DNA of 64,000 nucleotides from Telmatospirillum sp. J64-1 (GTDB lineage Bacteria; Pseudomonadota; Alphaproteobacteria; Rhodospirillales; Magnetospirillaceae): NCBI RefSeq assembly GCF_006980715.1, contig NZ_SBHN01000010.1:448-64447 (forward strand), read 5' to 3'. Shown one piece after another: positions 62,653 to 64,000 of the stretch. Within the stretch, counting starts at the first letter, position 1; each line of letters opens with the position of its first letter. The notes beneath the pieces were generated by a model, which worked only from the letters and a program-made list of their open reading frames with translations, was not told the origin of the DNA and searched no databases. Both the position numbers and the translations under genes were made by a program.

Positions 62653-63747
62653 ATGAAACGCGAATCCCATGTGGCTTTCTGGTTGATCGGCGCGCTGGTC
62701 ACCTTCCTGCTGCTCTACGTCCTGCGCGGGGTGCTGATGCCCTTCGTCGCGGGCATGGCCGTGGCCTATCTGCTCGACCCCTTGGCCGACCGGCTGGAAA
62801 AGCTGGGGCTGTCGCGCATCTGGGCGACGGTGGTCATCACCGCCAGCTTCTTCCTGATCGTCATCCTGGCGCTGGTGCTGCTGTTCCCGCTGATCCAGGC
62901 GCAGATCTTCTCCTTCGCGCACAGCGTTCCGGCCTATGCCGACCGCCTGGTGACGCGGGCCGAGCCCATGGTGGCGGCGCTGCTGGAACAGGTGGGGCCG
63001 GAGGAAGTCGCCCGCTTGCGGGCCACCGCCGCCGAATATGCCGGTACGGTCGCGGGCTGGCTGGTCGGCACGCTGCGTTCGCTGCTGGCCGGCGGGGCGG
63101 CCCTGGTCAACGTGCTGACCCTGTTCTTCATCACGCCCATCGTGGCCTTCTACCTGCTGCGCGACTGGGACCGGCTGACCCAGGCCGTGGACGGCTGGCT
63201 GCCCCGCGACCATGCCGACACCATCCGCGCCCAATTGCGCGAGATCGACGACCGCCTGTCGGGCTTCGTGCGCGGGCAGGCCCTGGTCTGCGTGGTGCTG
63301 GGCAGCTTCTATGCCATCGGCCTGACGGCGGTGGGGCTGGAAATGGGGCTGGTGGTCGGGCTGTTGTCGGGCCTGCTGTCCTTCGTGCCCTATCTGGGCA
63401 GCATCTTCGGCTTCGTCGCCAGCGTCGGCCTCGCCATCCTCCAGGCCCCCGACTGGGTGCTGCCGGTCCTGGCCGCAGGGATCTTCTTCACCGGCCAGAT
63501 CATGGAAGGCAATTTCCTGACGCCCAAGCTGGTAGGCGAGCGGATCGGCCTGCATCCGGTCTGGGTGATCTTCGCCCTGCTGGCCGGGGGCGGGCTGTTC
63601 GGCTTCACCGGCCTGCTGCTGGCCGTGCCGGTGGCGGCGGTGATCGGCGTGCTGGCGCGCTTTGCCCTGCAACGCTATCTCGCCTCGCCCTTCTACAGCC
63701 GACGCACGGTGCAGGCGCCCTTGCCGCCTTCGGAGACGCCGCCGTGA
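62653..63747 (+). CDS. AI-2E family transporter (PerM-like)
   Basis: Inner membrane protein of the AI-2E/PerM exporter family, 364 residues with about eight hydrophobic segments. The N-terminal pair spans residues about 8-65. After a periplasmic helical part come FFITPIVAFYLLRDWDRLTQ, GLLSGLLSFVPYLGSIFGFVAS, and the family motif MEGNFLTPKLVGERIGLHPVWVIF. Substrates of family members are uncertain. It follows the DUF2066 gene by 68 bases and overlaps the hdaA-like start by four bases (GTGA). Confidence 0.93.
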   Translation: MKRESHVAFWLIGALVTFLLLYVLRGVLMPFVAGMAVAYLLDPLADRLEKLGLSRIWATVVITASFFLIVILALVLLFPLIQAQIFSFAHSVPAYADRLVTRAEPMVAALLEQVGPEEVARLRATAAEYAGTVAGWLVGTLRSLLAGGAALVNVLTLFFITPIVAFYLLRDWDRLTQAVDGWLPRDHADTIRAQLREIDDRLSGFVRGQALVCVVLGSFYAIGLTAVGLEMGLVVGLLSGLLSFVPYLGSIFGFVASVGLAILQAPDWVLPVLAAGIFFTGQIMEGNFLTPKLVGERIGLHPVWVIFALLAGGGLFGFTGLLLAVPVAAVIGVLARFALQRYLASPFYSRRTVQAPLPPSETPP

Positions 63748-64000
63748 TCGAACCGCAATTGCCGCTGGACCTGGGCCACCGCCCGGCCTTGGGCGGGGCG
63801 GATTTCCTGATCTCGTCCTGCAATGCCGAGGCCGCCGCCTGGCTCGACCGCTGGCCCCATTGGCCGGGACCGGCGCTGGTGCTGCATGGCCCGGACGGCT
63901 GCGGCAAGACCCATCTCGCCAGCATCTTCGCCCAGCGCTCGGGCGCCAGGATGCTCGACCCGGCGCAACTGGGCGCGGTCGATCCCTTCCGCCTGTTCGA
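63744..64000 (+). CDS. hdaA: DnaA regulatory inactivator HdaA, N-terminal part
   Basis: Partial; runs off the window end. It encodes a DnaA-like AAA+ protein that with the sliding clamp promotes ATP hydrolysis on DnaA and limits re-initiation. The start MIEPQLPLDLGHRPALGG contains QLPLDL, which matches the clamp-binding motif placed at the N-terminus of Hda. Walker A is LHGPDGCGKTHLASIFAQRS (about residues 47-66). The start is GTG at 63744, overlapping the PerM stop by four bases. Confidence 0.9.
   Translation, partial: MIEPQLPLDLGHRPALGGADFLISSCNAEAAAWLDRWPHWPGPALVLHGPDGCGKTHLASIFAQRSGARMLDPAQLGAVDPFRLF

Overview
The window is a high-GC chromosomal segment of an alphaproteobacterium. Gene content and order suggest the Rhodospirillales: an S10-spc-alpha ribosomal cluster running into an HtrA protease, an ATP12 assembly factor, a phasin, a MerR regulator beside isovaleryl-CoA dehydrogenase, and the order purN-purM / DUF2066 / PerM / hdaA. 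This placement is inferred from gene order and protein character, not from a tree.

Layout. 1-14155: complete S10-spc-alpha cluster (rpsJ to rplQ, with secY and adk), all on +, mostly with overlapping or closely spaced genes. A good sigma70 promoter overlaps the adk stop codon and drives rpsM-rpsK-rpoA-rplQ. Several long hairpins without U tracts sit in the few wide gaps. 14183-21152: HtrA protease, rarA, rluC-type pseudouridine synthase, HAD phosphatase, a short AsmA-like protein and ATP12. 21189-21840: a GxxExxY (PD-(D/E)XK-like) gene between inverted arrays of an 8-bp periodic repeat. 22011-28543: acylphosphatase, diguanylate cyclase, lipB, tRNA-Leu(GAG), malic enzyme, mgtE and a LiuR-like regulator. 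28571-32203: a large unknown protein divergent from ivd, followed by an apparent empty GxxExxY cassette scar, a thiolase remnant and a RidA protein. 32290-40692: carbonic anhydrase, DsbA-fold isomerase, response regulator plus Hpt, D,D-carboxypeptidase, lipoprotein, phasin, clpS-clpA. 40806-48356: CoA-transferase/racemase, a metal-site-less M24 protein, GntR regulator, asparaginase and a TRAP transporter, which look like one catabolic locus with a shared operator motif. 48979-54711: thioesterase, holC, DHFR-like reductase, LigB dioxygenase with divergent LysR, MEDS histidine kinase with divergent response regulator, exported RidA. 54721-64000: methyltransferase-like protein, ABC-F ATPase, membrane protein, ndk, a MazEF-like module, purN-purM, DUF2066, PerM and the start of hdaA.

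Points most worth checking: the two repeat-bounded GxxExxY loci, one intact and one apparently emptied next to a broken thiolase; purM, which has no ATG, GTG or TTG before its conserved N-terminus and may start at ATT; a palindromic operator upstream of ivd; and a GntR-linked operator shared by the M24 gene and the TRAP transporter.

Three start codons were moved from the longest frame mainly on ribosome binding site evidence (rpoA GTG, mazF-like GTG, diguanylate cyclase GTG). Several others are TTG (rpsM, ATP12, mgtE). No prophage, insertion sequence or CRISPR array was seen.
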